Both the position numbers and the translations under genes were made by a program. A stretch of DNA of 64,000 bases from Mycolicibacterium vulneris (GTDB lineage Bacteria; Actinomycetota; Actinomycetes; Mycobacteriales; Mycobacteriaceae): positions 248,001 to 312,000 of the forward strand of contig NZ_NCXM01000003.1 in the NCBI RefSeq assembly GCF_002104765.1, read 5' to 3'. Below are positions 47,001 to 59,670 of this stretch, piece by piece (position 1 is the stretch's first letter; the number at the start of each line of letters is the position of its first letter). The notes beneath the pieces are model-generated. The model made no database searches. It had not been told where the DNA came from and saw nothing but the letters and a program-made list of their open reading frames with translations.

Positions 47001-47490
47001 CCTCCAAGGCGTCGGCTTCGGCGTGCACGAATTGGTAGTCGTCGTGCATCAGTCCCACAAACACGCCCGTCCGCGACCGGGCCAGCATCTTGCGCGTCAG
47101 GCCGCCGTGCTCCATGGCCTCCCATGAGGTTTCCAGCAGCAAGCGGTGCTGGGGATCCATCGCCGTCGCTTCTTTTTCGGTGATGCCGAAAAAGTCGGGG
47201 TCAAAGCCGGCCACGTCATCCAGGAATGCACCCCACTTACACACCGATCGACCCGGCACACCGGGCTGGGGATCGTAGTACTCGTCGGCGTCCCACCGGT
47301 CGGGTGGAATCTCGGTGACCAGGTCGTCGCCGCGCAGCAACGCCTCCCATAGCCGTTGGGGAGAGTCGATACCGCCAGGTAGTCGGCAAGCCATGCCGAT
47401 CACCGCCACCGGGGTACAGGGCGTCTTGACTACCGGAACAACAGGCATAACCGGTCCTGAATCCGCACCCGATGATGAATTGGCCCGCAC
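41050..47490 (-). CDS. Mas/Pks5-type iterative polyketide synthase
   Basis: 2146 residues (Mas about 2111), a complete reducing type I module. KS about 26-450 (Cys197 in [22 protein letters not shown]); AT about 560-850 (GHSMGE, and [10 protein letters not shown], typical of methylmalonyl-CoA-using Mas enzymes); DH about 910-1190 ([17 protein letters not shown]); ER about 1430-1740 ([18 protein letters not shown]); KR about 1770-1950 (VTGGLGGIG); ACP about 2050-2125 (YGLDSMG). It should elongate a fatty starter with methylmalonyl units to give a multimethyl-branched acid. KS details match Pks5 more than Mas. No thioesterase is present, so PapA offload is expected. It begins the operon PKS-PapA-GT-Gap. 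Confidence 0.95.
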   Translation of the reverse strand: MRANSSSGADSGPVMPVVPVVKTPCTPVAVIGMACRLPGGIDSPQRLWEALLRGDDLVTEIPPDRWDADEYYDPQPGVPGRSVCKWGAFLDDVAGFDPDFFGITEKEATAMDPQHRLLLETSWEAMEHGGLTRKMLARSRTGVFVGLMHDDYQFVHAEADALEGPYGYMGNSFAMGSGRIAYTMGLQGPAMTVDTACSSGLAAVHLACRSLHDGESDMALAGGASVSFEPRKSCSGSAIGMLSATGRCHAFDIAADGFVAGEGCVVLLLKRLADALRDGDRILAVLRGTAANQDGHTPNIVTPSRGAQVEAYRAALAGAGVDARTVGMVEAHGPGTPVGDPIEYASLAEVYGLDGPCALASVKTNFGHTQSAAGALGLMKAVLVLQHGVIPPNLHFTRLPDEIAQIETNLFVPQENTPWPDNGHHGPRRAAVSSYGFSGTNVHAIVEQAPETVVPDAAPTTPAIDGPLLFALSATSASGLRQTAGRLADWVDAHASDLAATDLAYTLARRRAHRSVRTAVIAPTIKELTEGLRKVAETDFPYQPTVGQDDRGPVWVFSGQGSHWAAMGADLLAAEPVFAATVAQLEPMITGESGFSVTEAISVPETVSGIDRIQPTLFTMQVALAATMKAYGVQPGAVIGHSMGEAAAAVVAGALTLEDGVRVICRRSRLMSTIAGSGAMAAVELPAEQVLLELTARGVDDVVLAVVASPQSTVIGGAAQTVRDLVNAWEQRDLVAREIAVDVASHSPQVDPILDELFDLLAEIKPATPQLPFYSATAFDPREQPVCDAWYWSDNLRHMVRFAAAVQAALEDGFRVFAELAPHPLLTHAVEQTAGSVGMPVAALTAMRRDQPLPHGLRSLLLDLFSAGAAIDFSVIYPRGQLVDAPLPAWSHRPLLLTRKGPDPRARGAGTVPAHPLLGAHVRLHEEPERHVWQGEVGTAAHPWLGDHRIHNVAALPGAAYCEMALAAARTILGEKSEVRDIRFEAMLLLDDQTPVSAVASVTMTGAVEFVVETFQDGTQLRRATAVLHAGVDEDQPPAYEMPALLAAHPCRLAGTELRTQFDGHGLQYGPAFAGLAAVHGAEEPIGTVLAEVGLPGPIRSQHSAYGVHPALLDACFQSVAAHSGAQAAGDAGLLLPLGVRRVRAYGSARTARYCYTKVTRADGVGLEADLDVLDEHGTVLLAVRGLQLGTGSSESANRDRVLNERLLSIEWKRRTLPDVDHVGPGTCLLISTSATADVMATSLTDALKAEGARCLTMTWPQHADHQANTELVGRHLADQVSRVVILTGPKNGNPEQECGLLGGDYVRHLVRIARKITDIDEEPPRLYLVTRNAQTVLPGDVPNLEQAGLRGLVRAISTEYPHLCATQIDMGEDGEAERLARQLLGSSEEDETAWRKGEWYTARLSPAPLRPEERRTTMVDHEHDGLRMQIRTPGDLETMELTAFQRVSPEAGEIEVKVSAAGINFADVLLALGRYPSIDGDVPQLGMDFAGVVTAVASDVTTHRVGDRVGGFSKNGCWSTFTTCDARLAVTLPRGLTEAQAAAVSTAHAIAWYGLHDQARITSGDRVLIHSATGSVGRAAIAIARAAGAEIFATAGSEHRRELLRELDIQHIYDSRSTDFAEHIRRDTDGDGVDIVLNSLPGAAQRAGLEVLSIGGRFVEIGKRDVYANTRLGLFPFHRNLTFHYVDLALMSQSHPQRVGDLLGTVYRLVADGDLPLPASTHQPIGDAATAVRTMSAAEQTGKIVLDVPRSGHTSVVVPPEQARPFRNDGSYIVTGGLGGIGLFLAEKMAAAGCGRIVLSSRSQPNPKALETIELIRAMGTDIAVECGDITEVDTAPRLVRAATATGFPLRGVLHAAAVFENAMLANVTDELIDRNWAPKVYGAWNLHQATSTLPLDWFCLFSSAVGLVGSPGQGPYAAANGWLDAFARWRRTQGLPATGIGWALWAEVGRAAELRAEAGEDLAPGRDGEGTAIAHWRDTAFTADEGGYAFQALLCHDRAYSGYAKLTGTPWFAAYAHRSRFAELFRSNDQSASAAGELLNELYALPSEEWPVRLRRMISDAVSLILRRTIDPDHPLSEYGLDSMGNLELRTRIEAETGIRVTTNDITTIQGLAGLLCERLAPTGGLGPAAIGQHIETPAEPQVD

Positions 47491-47701
47491 AAGCCGTTCC
47501 TCCTCACAGCAACGGTCGAGTTGCGCTGTGGGCTGACTTATCGCTGGGTTGCAACCGGTCAGTTGTCGGGCATGCTAGCCGATCGCGGCCGGTTTGCGGC
47601 GCCGGTTAAGTGCGAGGCGAGTGCGTGGCGAGAGTTAACTGAGTGCGGTAGTGAGTGGGCGGCGCGCCCAAACGCAAGGTGGCGGGGAAGGGACTGACTT
47701 G
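47491..47701. other. Gap between tRNA-Ala and the PKS gene
   Basis: This 211-base stretch should hold the PKS promoter on the minus strand and any tRNA-Ala terminator. I see no clear hairpin with a U-tract and no direct repeat of the tRNA 3' end here. A short GGGCG/CGCCC hairpin near 47660-47672 has no U-tract. Confidence 0.4.
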
Positions 47702-47774
47702 TGGAGCCTAGGGGAATCGAACCCCTGACACCCGCCTTGCAAAGGCGGTGCTCTACCAACTGAGCTAAGGCCCC
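47702..47774 (-). tRNA. alaT: tRNA-Ala (anticodon TGC)
   Basis: A 73-base cloverleaf: acceptor GGGGCCT/AGGCTCC, D-arm TAGCTCAGTTGGTAGAGCA, anticodon arm CCGCCTTTGCAAGGCGG giving TGC, T-arm CAGGGGTTCGATTCCCCT and discriminator A. CCA is not encoded. It is paired with tRNA-Ile on the same strand downstream of gyrA and Rv0007, as in M. tuberculosis. Its 3' side is where the 19-kb accessory region begins. Confidence 0.96.
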
Positions 47775-47922
47775 TCATCGTGACTAAGTGGCTGACCTTG
47801 GTCATCCACAGCCACGTGCCAGACCTCGACTCCACGTCGTGACCACGCCACCGCTGCCAATACGGCGATGAGTCCCAGTGGCAGTGCGAGCCTTACGCAA
47901 CGTCTTGACGGGCACATGGTTG

Positions 47923-47996
47923 TGGGCCTAGGAGGACTCGAACCTCCGACCTCTTCGTTATCAGCGAAGCGCTCTAACCGCCTGAGCTATAGGCCC
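47923..47996 (-). tRNA. ileT: tRNA-Ile (anticodon GAT)
   Basis: A 74-base cloverleaf: acceptor GGGCCTA/TAGGCCC, D-arm TAGCTCAGGCGGTTAGAGCG, anticodon arm CTTCGCTGATAACGAAG giving GAT, T-arm CGGAGGTTCGAGTCCTCC and discriminator A. It is upstream of tRNA-Ala on the minus strand, 148 bases away. Confidence 0.96.
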
Positions 47997-48067
47997 GTAC
48001 TCGCGTACGGCCGAGCGACGAGATTACCGCAATCCCTGCCCTACTCCCAAAAGCGCAGCATCCACTG

Positions 48068-48949
48068 CTAGTCGCGGTCCGCCAGCGTGACCTCGACGCC
48101 GCCGATCAGATCGGTCGTCAGGTTGTAGACGAACGCGGCGATGGTCGCCATCGCGGTCAGCAGCACGATGTTGACCAAGCCGATCAGGACGGCGCCGCCG
48201 AAGATCGTGCCGCTGGATACCAATTCGCCGCTGCTGCCGCTGGTGTTGTTCAGCAGGTCACCGACGTTGCTGTTCAACTTCGACCAAACCCCCATGCCGC
48301 CGAGCACCAGGTAGAGGAACGCGACGGCGATCATCCAGACAAAGAACAGCGCCACCGAGAGCAGCAACGACACCTTCAACGTGCTCCACGGGTCGATGCG
48401 GCGGATCTGCATGCTCGCTCGCACCGGACCCCGCGTGCGCCGGGACACCTGCACCCGGTTGTCGCGGCTGTCCCGTCCCTCCCGGGTGTCGGCGGTGGCC
48501 GAACGTCCGGCGCCTGACGAGCTCGACGATTCCGCGGACCGCTCGGGGGTGGGCTTGCGGTGCGGGCCGCGCGGCAGCGGGCCGGACAGATCCGGTAGCT
48601 CGCTGGCGTAGGCGTCCGTCGGCGCTGCCTCACCACGCGTGGGCTCGGGCTCTTTGGCATGCGACGGAGCGCCAGGTGCCGCGGTGCCGGAGATGAAACG
48701 GTTCAGCCGGGCTTCGACGCCGCCGGCCTGACCGGATGACCGCTTCTCGGTGGGCGGCTCGCCCTGCCGAGGTCCCGGCTGCTGAGGCCGGGCGCCGCCG
48801 CGCTGCCAGGGCGGTCCATCCCCGCCCTCTTGGCTGCGGCCACCCTGCGCGGGCGGCGCGGCGCGGCGCACCCCGGCACGCTCGACCGAACCATCCCCGT
48901 TGGGGCCGTCCCCCTTGTTGGGGGCGCCCGGCTCGTTCGGTGAGGTCAC
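48068..48949 (-). CDS. DUF3566 transmembrane protein, Rv0007-like
   Basis: A 293-residue protein (304 in Rv0007). Residues 1-180 are a disordered, Gly/Pro/Arg-rich cytosolic region. Residues 185-293 are the DUF3566 domain with two transmembrane helices (about 196-220 and 252-275) and the entry motif [20 protein letters not shown]. Function is unknown; it lies directly downstream of gyrA in most mycobacteria and may be co-transcribed with gyrase. It ends 71 bases before tRNA-Ile. Confidence 0.88.
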   Translation of the reverse strand: MTSPNEPGAPNKGDGPNGDGSVERAGVRRAAPPAQGGRSQEGGDGPPWQRGGARPQQPGPRQGEPPTEKRSSGQAGGVEARLNRFISGTAAPGAPSHAKEPEPTRGEAAPTDAYASELPDLSGPLPRGPHRKPTPERSAESSSSSGAGRSATADTREGRDSRDNRVQVSRRTRGPVRASMQIRRIDPWSTLKVSLLLSVALFFVWMIAVAFLYLVLGGMGVWSKLNSNVGDLLNNTSGSSGELVSSGTIFGGAVLIGLVNIVLLTAMATIAAFVYNLTTDLIGGVEVTLADRD

Positions 48950-49038
48950 CCCGACTCCTTAGGTCTCCTACCCTGGCCGCCCACGCGGTGGCAGTCGCAT
49001 TACGTCTGGTCGGGCTGAGTCTAGTGGCTCGTTGCCGA

Positions 49039-51558
49039 CTAGCTGTCCGACTCCGCGGCACCGCCGCTTTCCTCGACGACTTCGTCCGCGTTTTCCTCCG
49101 CGTTGCGGGCGATGGCCAACAGCGTGTTCTCTTCACCGAGGTTCATCAGGCGCACGCCCTTGGTCTGCCGTCCCGCCTTGCGGACCTGGCCCGCTGCGGT
49201 GCGGATGACGCCGCCTCCCGAGGTGATCGCGTACAACTCGCTGTCCTCATCGACAATCAACGCACCAACCAGCCTGCCACGCCGCCGGTCGTACATCACC
49301 GTCAGGACTCCCTTGCCGCCGCGGCCCTGCACCGGATACTCCTCGATCGCGGTGCGCTTGGCGTAGCCGCCCGACGTCGCCACCAGCAGGTACGTGTCCT
49401 CGCGCACGACGTTGAGCGACAACAGATAGTCGTCGGTGTTGAACCGCATGCCCTGGACGCCGGAGGTGGCGCGGCCCATCGGGCGCAGCGCTTCGTCGGT
49501 CGCCGAGAACCGGATGGACTGCCCGTTGGCCGAGACCAGCAACAGGTCCTCCTCGGCGGAGCAGAGCACCGCACCGACCAGTTCGTCGCTGTCGCGCAGG
49601 TTGATCGCCACGATTCCGCCCGAGCGATTGGAATCGAAGTCGGTCAGCTTGGTCTTCTTCACCAGACCGTTGCGGGTCGCCAGCACCAGGTAAGGGGCGT
49701 CCTCGTAGCCGCGGATCTGGATGACCTGCGCGATGCGTTCCTCGGGTTGGAACGCCAACAGGTTGGCGACGTGCTGACCGCGCGCGGTCCTCGAGGCCTC
49801 GGGTAGTTCGTACGCCTTGGCGCGATACACCCGGCCCTGCGTGGTGAAGAACAGGATCCAGTCGTGCGTGGAGCACACGAAGAAGTGCCGCACGATGTCG
49901 TCCTGCTTGAGCCCGGCGCCCTGCACGCCCTTACCGCCGCGTTTCTGGCTGCGGTACAGGTCGGTCTTGGTGCGCTTGGCGTAGCCGGTCTCGGTGATGG
50001 TGACGACGACGTCCTCGCGGGCGATCAGGTCCTCGTCGTTGACGTCACCGTCGGCGGCGATGATCCGGGTACGACGCTCGTCGCCGTGCTTGTCGACGAT
50101 CTCGGACAGCTCGTCGTGCACGATCGCGCGCTGGCGCTCGGGCTTGGCCAGGATGTCTTCCAGGTCCGCGATCTCGGCCTCGATCTTGGCCAGGTCGTCG
50201 ATGATGCGCTGGCGCTCCAGCGCGGCCAGCCGGCGCAGCTGCATGTCCAGGATCGCCTGCGCCTGGATTTCGTCGATATCCAGCAGCTCGATCAGGCCGG
50301 CCCGCGCGATCTCCACGGTCTCCGACGCGCGGATCAGGGCGATCACCTCGTCCAGCGCGTCGAGCGCTTTGACCAGACCGCGCAAGATGTGGGCGCGTTC
50401 GTTGGCCTTGCGCAACCGGTAGGTGGTGCGCCGCACGATGACGTCGAGTTGATGCGCGACGTAGTAGCGGATCATCTGGTCGAGCCGCAGCGTGCGCGGC
50501 ACCCCGTCGACGATCGAGAGCATGTTCGCGCCGAAGCTGGTCTGCAGCTGGGTGTGCTTGTAGAGGTTGTTCAGCACCACCTTGGCCACGGCGTCGCGCT
50601 TGATCTCCACCACGATGCGCAGACCGACGCGGTCGCTGGACTGGTCTTCGATGTTGGAGATGCCGGCCAGCTTGCCGTCGCGGACCTGCTCGGCGATCGA
50701 GGTGATGAAGTTGTCGTGGTTGACCTGATACGGCAGCTCGGTAATCACCAGCGAGGTGCGGCCACGTGAATCCTCTTCCACCTCAACGACTCCGCGCATC
50801 CGGATCGAACCGCGGCCGGTGGTGTAGGCGTCGTGGATGCCCTGCGACCCGACGATCAGACCGTGGGTGGGGAAGTCCGGGCCCTTGACCCGCTCGCAGA
50901 CCGCGGCCAGGGTGGCCTCTTCGTCGGCCTCGTGATTGTCCAGGCACCAGTAGACGGCTTCGGCCAACTCGCGCAGGTTGTGCGGGGGGATGTTGGTCGC
51001 CATGCCGACCGCGATACCGCCGGAGCCGTTGGCCAGCAGGTTGGGGAACCGGCTGGGCAGCACGGTCGGTTCCTGCACACGACCGTCATAGTTGGGGATG
51101 AAATCGACTGTCTCCTCGTCGATTTCGCGCAGCATCTCCATCGCGAGCGGGGTCAGCCGCGCCTCGGTGTACCGCATGGCGGCCGGCGGGTCGTTACCCG
51201 GCGAACCGAAGTTGCCCTGCCCGTCGACCAGTGGATAGCGCAGCGACCACGGCTGCGCCATGCGCACCAGGGTGTCGTAGATCGACGCGTCACCGTGCGG
51301 GTGGTAGTTACCCATCGTCTCGGCGACCGAACGCGCCGACTTGGCGTGGCTGCGGTCCGGGCGGAACCCGGAGTCGTACATCGCATAGAGCACCCGGCGG
51401 TGCACCGGCTTGAGGCCGTCGCGCACCTCGGGCAGCGCGCGGCCGACGATGACGCTCATCGCGTAATCGATGTAGCTGCGCTGCATCTCCTGCTGAATGT
51501 CGACCGGTTGGATGCGGTCGACGGAGTCGTCGCCTGGCGGCAGCGTGGTGTCAGTCAT
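49039..51558 (-). CDS. gyrA: DNA gyrase subunit A
   Basis: An 839-residue subunit (838 in M. tuberculosis). The catalytic Tyr is Tyr130 in [10 protein letters not shown]. The quinolone-resistance region reads [13 protein letters not shown]: Ala91, Ser92 and Asp95 (M. tuberculosis 90, 91 and 94) are the wild-type residues, and Thr96 corresponds to the natural Ser/Thr95 variant. The C-terminal beta-pinwheel carries the GyrA box QKRGGKG. No intein interrupts the gene. With GyrB it introduces negative supercoils. It follows gyrB by 43 bases in one operon. Confidence 0.98.
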   Translation of the reverse strand: MTDTTLPPGDDSVDRIQPVDIQQEMQRSYIDYAMSVIVGRALPEVRDGLKPVHRRVLYAMYDSGFRPDRSHAKSARSVAETMGNYHPHGDASIYDTLVRMAQPWSLRYPLVDGQGNFGSPGNDPPAAMRYTEARLTPLAMEMLREIDEETVDFIPNYDGRVQEPTVLPSRFPNLLANGSGGIAVGMATNIPPHNLRELAEAVYWCLDNHEADEEATLAAVCERVKGPDFPTHGLIVGSQGIHDAYTTGRGSIRMRGVVEVEEDSRGRTSLVITELPYQVNHDNFITSIAEQVRDGKLAGISNIEDQSSDRVGLRIVVEIKRDAVAKVVLNNLYKHTQLQTSFGANMLSIVDGVPRTLRLDQMIRYYVAHQLDVIVRRTTYRLRKANERAHILRGLVKALDALDEVIALIRASETVEIARAGLIELLDIDEIQAQAILDMQLRRLAALERQRIIDDLAKIEAEIADLEDILAKPERQRAIVHDELSEIVDKHGDERRTRIIAADGDVNDEDLIAREDVVVTITETGYAKRTKTDLYRSQKRGGKGVQGAGLKQDDIVRHFFVCSTHDWILFFTTQGRVYRAKAYELPEASRTARGQHVANLLAFQPEERIAQVIQIRGYEDAPYLVLATRNGLVKKTKLTDFDSNRSGGIVAINLRDSDELVGAVLCSAEEDLLLVSANGQSIRFSATDEALRPMGRATSGVQGMRFNTDDYLLSLNVVREDTYLLVATSGGYAKRTAIEEYPVQGRGGKGVLTVMYDRRRGRLVGALIVDEDSELYAITSGGGVIRTAAGQVRKAGRQTKGVRLMNLGEENTLLAIARNAEENADEVVEESGGAAESDS

Positions 51559-51601
51559 GTATTCCTCGTTGGTTGGTCAACGGTGGGCCGGGTCTGATCG
51601 C

Positions 51602-53659
<2,058 letters not shown>

Positions 53660-53890
53660 TCATGCGGGCGGTTCCAGTCACCGCAACAGTCGCATCCTGC
53701 CAGTCTAGCGTGAGCAGCCGTCCGCACCGATTTTCTGGCCGCGTTTCTACCCAGCTAACCGCGCCGTGCGCACGATTTCTTTATTCTGGCCGCGTCCCGA
53801 CGTGCGTCGAGGGGGTCCGCGTCGTCCTGGCGGATTTCAGGGGCCTGTGGACGACCCCCGTCCGGGGATCCGCGGTTGCCATCAAACTCC

Positions 53891-54448
53891 CTAACCGTAG
53901 GTGTCGCGCGGTCCTCTTCCAGCGATATGACGCGGCCCCTTGCGCCACGAAGGCGCGGCCGGGCCGGTGATCTTCACCGATGTCACCACGCCGTTGCCGA
54001 CGGCGGCGGCGATCTTGGCCAGTAACTGCGACTGGATCATCCGCAACTGGGTGGCCCACGCCGTCGATTCGGCGGCCACGCTCAGCACACCATCGTTGAG
54101 GGCGGTCGGTGTCGCATGGTCAGCGATCTGATGTCCGACGACGGTCGCCCAGTTGCCCAGCACGGTGCCCTCGGCGACTTGCGCCGACCAACCCCGTTTT
54201 TTCGCCAGATCACGCGCCAGGTTGCCCAGGGGTTGCGGATCGCGAACATCGGGTCCCGGCCCCGACCAACTGCGTCGCCGGCCCGCCACCCGGCGCGGGG
54301 TGGGGGCCACCGCCCGGCCACGGCCGGCGTCTTTTCCCTGCGCCCGCGCGGCGGCGCGCGCCTCCTCCAGGGTGCGCCGCACCAGATCGATCCCACTGAG
54401 CGCACTCGACGGCTCGATAGGACGCGAACCGTCATCCGTGCCGGTCAC
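53891..54448 (-). CDS. DUF721 (DciA-like) protein, Rv0004-like
   Basis: A 185-residue protein (187 in Rv0004). After a basic Arg-rich N-terminal half comes a DUF721 domain (about 85-165: [51 protein letters not shown]). DUF721 includes DciA, the ancestral loader of the DnaB helicase, so a replication-initiation role near oriC is likely. The GTG at 54448 overlaps the recF stop as GTGA, indicating coupling. The frame is open to 54793 but that stretch is within recF. Confidence 0.88.
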   Translation of the reverse strand: MTGTDDGSRPIEPSSALSGIDLVRRTLEEARAAARAQGKDAGRGRAVAPTPRRVAGRRRSWSGPGPDVRDPQPLGNLARDLAKKRGWSAQVAEGTVLGNWATVVGHQIADHATPTALNDGVLSVAAESTAWATQLRMIQSQLLAKIAAAVGNGVVTSVKITGPAAPSWRKGPRHIAGRGPRDTYG

Positions 54449-55602
54449 GAGCGCATCTCCGATATCCGTCCCGAGTCGCCGTCGCGTAAGTCGACGTACA
54501 CCTGCCGAGCCTCCCAGCCCGCCGGAATGTCTTCCAGCACCGCCGCGGTGACCAACACCTGTTCGGCCGATTCGGCCACCGTGGCCAGCGCCCGGCGCCG
54601 CGCCGCGTCGAGTTCGGCGAACACGTCGTCGAGCAATAACACGGGATCGCTCTCTTCGGCGCGCAGTAATTCGTAAGCGGCCAACCGCAGCGACAACGCG
54701 AACGACCACGATTCCCCGTGGCTGGCAAAGCCTTTCGCGGGCTGGTCGCCGAGCCACAATTCCAAGTCGTCGCGGTGCGGGCCGACGAGGCACATACCGC
54801 GGTCCAGCTCCGCGTCGCGGCGCGCCGACAATGCCGCCAGCAAGGCGGCTTCCAGGAACTCGCGATCGGCACCGGCGACGTCCGCCGCTGCCTCGGCGCC
54901 CAGGCTGGATCGATAGCCGATGGAGGCGACGCGCGATCCCGGCGCCAGCAGCTGATAGGCCTTCTCGACTTCCGGTGCCAATTGGTTCACCAAATCGATA
55001 CGGACAGCCATCAATTCGGCTCCGTATTCGGCCAGCCTGCTGTCCCAGACGTCTAGCGTGTCCAGGGCGCTCTGATCGCCGCGGTAGCGCGCACCGGACA
55101 GGGATTTCAACAGCGCCGTGCGCTGCCGCAAGACTTTTTCGTAGTCGGCGCGGACCCCGGCCACCGCCGGCCGCCGCACGGTCGCCAAATCGTCGAGGTA
55201 GCGCCGCCGATCGGACGGATCACCGCGGACCAGGGACAAATCCTCTGGAGCAAACAGCACCGCGCGCAAGACCCCGATCACCTCGCGCGTACTGCGCACC
55301 GGTGAGCGATTCAGCCGCGCCTTATTTGCCCGGCCGGCCGCGATTTCCAGATCGACCGCGCACTCCCTGCCTTCGTTGACCACGATCGTGGAAACCACCG
55401 CGCGGTCGGCGCCCGCGCGGATCAACGGCGCATCCGTGCCCACCCGATGTGAACCCATGGTGCTTGAATACCACAGAGCCTCAAGGAGATTCGTCTTCCC
55501 AAACCCGTTGGACCCGATGAAGACCGTCCGACCAGGCTGCAATTCGAGGTCGGCGTGTGCCCAGGACCGGAAATCGCGCAGTCCCAAATGCCGGACGTAC
55601 AC
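54445..55602 (-). CDS. recF: RecF, DNA repair and replication ATPase
   Basis: A 385-residue protein, the same length as in M. tuberculosis. Walker A is [11 protein letters not shown], the ABC signature lies in the [15 protein letters not shown] region, and Walker B is [13 protein letters not shown]. RecF loads RecA at single-strand gaps with RecO and RecR. The GTG at 55602 abuts the dnaN stop with no gap. It is part of the dnaN-recF-Rv0004 operon. Confidence 0.96.
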   Translation of the reverse strand: MYVRHLGLRDFRSWAHADLELQPGRTVFIGSNGFGKTNLLEALWYSSTMGSHRVGTDAPLIRAGADRAVVSTIVVNEGRECAVDLEIAAGRANKARLNRSPVRSTREVIGVLRAVLFAPEDLSLVRGDPSDRRRYLDDLATVRRPAVAGVRADYEKVLRQRTALLKSLSGARYRGDQSALDTLDVWDSRLAEYGAELMAVRIDLVNQLAPEVEKAYQLLAPGSRVASIGYRSSLGAEAAADVAGADREFLEAALLAALSARRDAELDRGMCLVGPHRDDLELWLGDQPAKGFASHGESWSFALSLRLAAYELLRAEESDPVLLLDDVFAELDAARRRALATVAESAEQVLVTAAVLEDIPAGWEARQVYVDLRDGDSGRISEMRS

Positions 55603-56802
55603 CTAGCCAGGCAACCGGACGGGCATCAGCAAGTAGACGTAATCGGTCGGCAGGGCGCTGTAGGGCCCCGCGCCGGTCGGGTGGCTGTCGTCATTCAACG
55701 CCGGACGCAGCAACGCCGGCTTGCCCGGCGTCGTGAAACCGAACGACACCCGCTCGGAATGGACCGATCCCAATCCGTCGGTCAGGTACGTCGGGTTGAA
55801 GGCGATCGTCAGCGGCTCCCCGACGAAATCGACCGCCAAGTCCTCCTCGGCCCGGCCGACGTCATCGGCACCGGCGGACAGCCGCAGCGATCCCTCGCTG
55901 AATTCCATCCGCACCTGGGCGCCCCGGTCGGCCACCAACGCCACCAGCTTGATCGCCTCGGTCAACTCCGCGACGTTGATGGTCGCGACCGCCGTGTGCT
56001 CCGCCGGCAACAACTGACGGAACTTCGGGAATTCCGCATCCAGCAGGCGGGTGGTGCTGCGCTTGCCGTTACCGCTGATGCCGAGCAACCCGTCTTTGCC
56101 GACGCCCGATCCCGCGCCCAGTGACAGCCGGACCTCGGAACCGTCGGCGCCCGTCCGCGCGGCCTCGGCCAGCGTCTTGGCCGGGACCAGGACCGCGGCT
56201 TCGATGTCGGGCGAGGCCGCCGACCAGGTCAGCTCGCGAACTGCCAGGCGGAACCTGTCGGTAGCGGCCAAAACCACGGTGTCACCCGAAATCTCAACCC
56301 TGATTCCGGTCAGCATCGGCAACGTGTCGTCGCGGCCGGCCGCGATGGCGACCTGGCTGATCGCCTCGGCGAACAGGTCGGCCGGCAACGTCCCGGTCTC
56401 TTCCGGCAGCGCCGGCAGCGTCGGGTAATCCTCAACCGCCATCGTCGGCAGCGAGAACCTGGCGTTTCCGCAGTGCAGCGCCACCCGGTTACCTTCGACG
56501 TAGAAGTCGATCGGCTTGTTCGGCAGCGCCCGCACGATGTCGGACAACAACCGACCGGATACCAAAACGCTTCCCGGAGAAGCAATTTCGGCTGCAACCT
56601 GTGCTTCGGCCGAAACCTCGTAATCGAATCCGGAGATCGTCAGGCCCTCATCGGTTCCCGAAAGCAGCACACCGGAAAGCACCGGCACCGCAGGTCGGGA
56701 CGGCAGGTTCTTCGCCACCCACGACACCGCGTCTGCGAAAGACTCCCGCACCAAACGAAATTTCAAGTCGCTGAGGCCAGCCGTTGTCGTCGCCGCGTCC
56801 AT
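55603..56802 (-). CDS. dnaN: DNA polymerase III beta subunit (sliding clamp)
   Basis: A 399-residue protein (402 in M. tuberculosis) made of three clamp domains. Landmarks are [20 protein letters not shown] at the N-terminus, [12 protein letters not shown], and the C-terminal [12 protein letters not shown], part of the peptide-binding pocket. It tethers polymerase III to DNA and recruits other partners. It lies 567 bases from the end of dnaA, across the origin, and directly precedes recF. Confidence 0.97.
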   Translation of the reverse strand: MDAATTTAGLSDLKFRLVRESFADAVSWVAKNLPSRPAVPVLSGVLLSGTDEGLTISGFDYEVSAEAQVAAEIASPGSVLVSGRLLSDIVRALPNKPIDFYVEGNRVALHCGNARFSLPTMAVEDYPTLPALPEETGTLPADLFAEAISQVAIAAGRDDTLPMLTGIRVEISGDTVVLAATDRFRLAVRELTWSAASPDIEAAVLVPAKTLAEAARTGADGSEVRLSLGAGSGVGKDGLLGISGNGKRSTTRLLDAEFPKFRQLLPAEHTAVATINVAELTEAIKLVALVADRGAQVRMEFSEGSLRLSAGADDVGRAEEDLAVDFVGEPLTIAFNPTYLTDGLGSVHSERVSFGFTTPGKPALLRPALNDDSHPTGAGPYSALPTDYVYLLMPVRLPG

Positions 56803-57369
56803 AGCGTCCCTTCACCTACCCAGCGTTTTCGAATCCATTGGCTAGCCGCCCCCGCTAGCACGGGGCTCCGCCACGAACGCCGATGACACGTAATGCCAAC
56901 GACGATCGCAACGGCAGTCGAAGAACAACCGTAGATCCTCCGACGCCATCTTGAAAGCTAATCGCAAAGCCTGACAACCCGAGCTGACGAAGGCTCAGAC
57001 GACGGGTGTGCGCCGCGCGTCCCCAAGCCTGTATTTCAAAGAAGAACCGATGAAGAGATCTCAGTACCAGTATTAAGGCCTGTGCATTCTGGGGACAGCA
57101 CCCTCTCGGCGCAGCTAGCGCCTCGATCGGGTTGTGCATCGCGGTGCGAACGCCTGTGGGTGACATGTTGGGCGGATGGGGACGAACGACGGCTGTGCAC
57201 GCAAGGCTTGTCACTGCACCGGCGTTTGATTGCGTTGTGCACAGCCCTGCGCACATGCCCTGGGTGTGGCGGATGTGACAGACGGGTGTGAAGTTTCTCG
57301 AAAAAAATTACAAACAAGGGCAGCGGAAGCACGAAATTCGGCGCTCGCAGCGCTGGGGGAGCGGAGAAC
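56803..57369. other. oriC: Chromosomal replication origin (oriC), dnaA-dnaN intergenic region
   Basis: This is the 567-base gap between dnaA and dnaN, the site of mycobacterial oriC. DnaA-box-like 9-mers include CTGTGCATT (57080-57088), TTGTGCATC (57132-57140), CTGTGCACG (57193-57201) and the consensus-like TTGTGCACA (57235-57243); CTGCGCACA at 57247-57255 is weaker. An AT-rich tract (AAAAAAATTACAAACAAGGG, ending at 57320) beside the dnaA end is a candidate unwinding element, although mycobacterial origins lack AT-rich 13-mers. The dnaN promoter must also lie here. Confidence 0.85.
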
Positions 57370-58905
57370 TCAGCGCTTGGAGCGCTGACGGATGCGAGTG
57401 GTGAGCTCCTTAACGTGATCAAAAACCTCACGCCGCTCGGCCATCTCGGACAAAATCTTGCGCTGCGCATACATGACCGTGGTGTGGTCCCGGCCGAATG
57501 CCTGCCCGATCTTGGGCAGTGAGAGGTCGGTGAGTTCGCGGCACAGATACATGGCGATCTGGCGCGACTGTGCCAGCGCCCGGGTCTTGCCGGGCCCGCG
57601 GAGCTCTTCGACGGTGGTGTCGAAGTATTCGGCGGTGGCCGCCATGATGGTGGCGGCACTGATCTGCATGGTGCTGGCATCGGCGATCAGATCGCGCAGC
57701 ACAATCTCGGCGAGCGACTTGTCGATCGGCGTCTTGTTCAGCGACGCGAACGCGGTCACCCGGATTAGGGCACCCTCGAGCTCACGGATGTTGCGTTCGA
57801 TGCTGCTGGCGATCAACTCGAGCACGTCGTCGGGCACCGCCAGCCGCTCCATCTGCGCTTTCTTGCGCAGGATGGCGATGCGGGTTTCCAGCTCCGGGGG
57901 CTGCACATCGGTGATCAAGCCCCACTCGAACCGCGTCCTGAGCCGGTCTTCGAGGGTGGCCAGCTGTTTGGGCGGCCGGTCCGACGAGATGACGATCTGC
58001 TTGTTGGCGTTATGCAGGGTGTTGAAGGTGTGGAAGAACTCCTCCTGGATACCTTCCTTGCCCTCGATGAACTGAATGTCATCGACCAGCAGCACGTCGA
58101 CGTCGCGATAGCTGCGCTTGAATGCGACCTTGCGGTCGTCGCGAAGCGAGTTGATGAAGTCGTTGGTGAATTCCTCGGTGGAGACGTACTTGACCCGCAT
58201 CCCGGGGAAGAGCCGCTGCGCGTAATTGCCGGCGGCATGCAACAGGTGGGTCTTGCCCAGACCGGACTCACCCCAGATGAACAAGGGGTTGTAAGCCCGG
58301 GCCGGCGCCTCGGCGATGGCCAGGGCGGCGGCGTGGGCGAACCGGTTGGAGGCGCCGATGACAAAGGTGTCGAAGGTGTAGCGACGGTTGAGGCTCGTTC
58401 CGGCGGCGACGGCCGGATCGATGGCGTGCGGCCGCTCAGTGAAGTAGTTGGGCCAGCCCGGTTGGTTGTCGTTGACGGTCTCGCTGTTTTCGAATGCTTC
58501 CTCGGTCTCGACGGCCGCGGCGTCAGCGGTGAACGACGGATCGGATTCGGGGAACGGTTCCGCCGGCGGGATGAGCGCGTCGTCGACATCGTCGGGTGGG
58601 GGAGCGATGCGGACGCCCAGCTGGATCTGCTGCCCGAGCCGGCGGCTCAGCGCATCGGTAATCGGGGCCCGCAGATGTCGTTCGATCTCGTTTTGGACAA
58701 AACTGCTCGGCACCGACAGCAGAGCAAATCCCTCGACGATGGTCAGCGGGCGAACCAGATTCAGCCACGCACGTTGCTGGGGAGTGAGGGGGGTGACCAG
58801 AGTCGTGCGGTTGGCGGCCATGCCGTCGGCGGTGGGCTCTCCGTTGAGTTCGGAAACGACCGCATTCCACACTGTCGTGAAACTGGAACCGGGGTCATCG
58901 GTCAA
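57370..58905 (-). CDS. dnaA: Chromosomal replication initiator DnaA
   Basis: A 511-residue protein (507 in M. tuberculosis). Domain I ([13 protein letters not shown]) leads to an acidic variable linker (about 110-180), the AAA+ domain with Walker [10 protein letters not shown] and Walker [12 protein letters not shown], and domain IV with the DnaA-box-binding signature [15 protein letters not shown]. It binds DnaA boxes, melts oriC and loads the helicase. The start is a TTG at 58905 ([12 protein letters not shown] follows), with GGGAG about 9 bases upstream, the same unusual start codon as in M. tuberculosis; the frame is open another 39 codons upstream. Confidence 0.97.
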   Translation of the reverse strand: MTDDPGSSFTTVWNAVVSELNGEPTADGMAANRTTLVTPLTPQQRAWLNLVRPLTIVEGFALLSVPSSFVQNEIERHLRAPITDALSRRLGQQIQLGVRIAPPPDDVDDALIPPAEPFPESDPSFTADAAAVETEEAFENSETVNDNQPGWPNYFTERPHAIDPAVAAGTSLNRRYTFDTFVIGASNRFAHAAALAIAEAPARAYNPLFIWGESGLGKTHLLHAAGNYAQRLFPGMRVKYVSTEEFTNDFINSLRDDRKVAFKRSYRDVDVLLVDDIQFIEGKEGIQEEFFHTFNTLHNANKQIVISSDRPPKQLATLEDRLRTRFEWGLITDVQPPELETRIAILRKKAQMERLAVPDDVLELIASSIERNIRELEGALIRVTAFASLNKTPIDKSLAEIVLRDLIADASTMQISAATIMAATAEYFDTTVEELRGPGKTRALAQSRQIAMYLCRELTDLSLPKIGQAFGRDHTTVMYAQRKILSEMAERREVFDHVKELTTRIRQRSKR

Positions 58906-58970
58906 CGACGCATCTCCCTGGTTCTCGAACGTCCCGACCCGAGTTACACCACGCTTGGGCGACAAAACAT

Positions 58971-59002
58971 CTGTCCACATAGTTATACACAGGTGTGGAC
59001 AG
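58971..59002. promoter_or_regulatory. DnaA boxes upstream of dnaA (inverted pair plus central box)
   Basis: CTGTCCACA (58971-58979) and its exact inverse TGTGGACAG (58994-59002) flank TTATACACA (58983-58991), which fits the classic TTATNCACA DnaA box. The group lies 66-97 bases upstream of the TTG start of dnaA, as expected for autoregulation of dnaA or an auxiliary origin element. Confidence 0.7.
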
Positions 59003-59503
59003 GATGATCGTAGGCGAGCCACAACCTACCGGCGACGGCTCGCGATCTCCGCGCTGGAAGAAAACCTCGAAAGGTTGTCTAGGCAGCTAGTCGATCCACC
59101 ATCCTCGCTTCGTTGTCGAGCGCTGTTTCAGTCTAAAACGACTTCGCAGAAGCTAACAGTTTTCCGTTCGGCTGCCAACCGTTCCGCTGCATTCCAATCG
59201 GGTCGTTTAGGGCACCTGGTGCCTACTTCGGCTCGTTATGGTAGCCAACTCGGTCGTGGGTGTGACCGAAACGGAAATCTTTCTTGAGGGTCCGCGCGGT
59301 TCGTTGCGGGAAGCCAGGTTTGACCAGGCGAAGCCTCGTCAGTACCCTCAAACAGTCGCCCGAAAGTCGGCGATACGGCTGCGACCCGAACCACTTGGGG
59401 ACCGCGCCGGCCAGCAGCACCAAGACCACCTCCGGTCGAACCGCAGACGAGCCCGATGCGAAACGTCTGAGCGGCCGGATGGCAACACAACGAGGAGAAC
59501 GTC
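59003..59503. other. dnaA-rpmH divergent intergenic region
   Basis: About 500 bases with no credible gene. Apart from the DnaA boxes at its left end I see no hairpin or tandem repeat. It must contain the rpmH-rnpA promoter and leader. In related species both the rpmH and the dnaA promoters lie in this gap. Open frames crossing it are overlaps of rpmH and rnpA in other frames. Confidence 0.5.
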
Positions 59504-59647
59504 GTGGCCAAGGGCAAGCGGACCTTCCAGCCGAATAACCGGCGCCGAGCCCGCGTGCATGGTTTCCGCCTGCGGATGCGCACTCGTGCCGGACGCGCGA
59601 TCGTGTCCGGTCGGCGCCGCAAGGGTCGTCGCGCGCTCTCTGCCTGA
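59504..59647 (+). CDS. rpmH: 50S ribosomal protein L34
   Basis: A 47-residue very basic protein ([20 protein letters not shown] start, [18 protein letters not shown] near the end) with the L34 signature. GTG start at 59504 with GAGGAGAAC directly upstream. It lies divergent from dnaA and is followed after 23 bases by rnpA, the near-universal bacterial arrangement. Confidence 0.97.
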   Translation: MAKGKRTFQPNNRRRARVHGFRLRMRTRAGRAIVSGRRRKGRRALSA

Positions 59648-59670
59648 GCGCAACGGCAGGTCTTTCGGCG

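Noticed and set aside
47702..47774. att duplication from integration at tRNA-Ala
   Set aside because: I looked near 28.6 kb and 30 kb for the tRNA 3' end sequence and found no convincing copy, and there is no integrase in the block. The island idea is kept as a hypothesis only.
57299..57369. Intrinsic terminator after dnaA
   Set aside because: CAGCGCT/AGCGCTG pairing covers the last dnaA codons and a T-run follows, but about 50 bases separate them. The T-run is better described as the AT-rich part of oriC.
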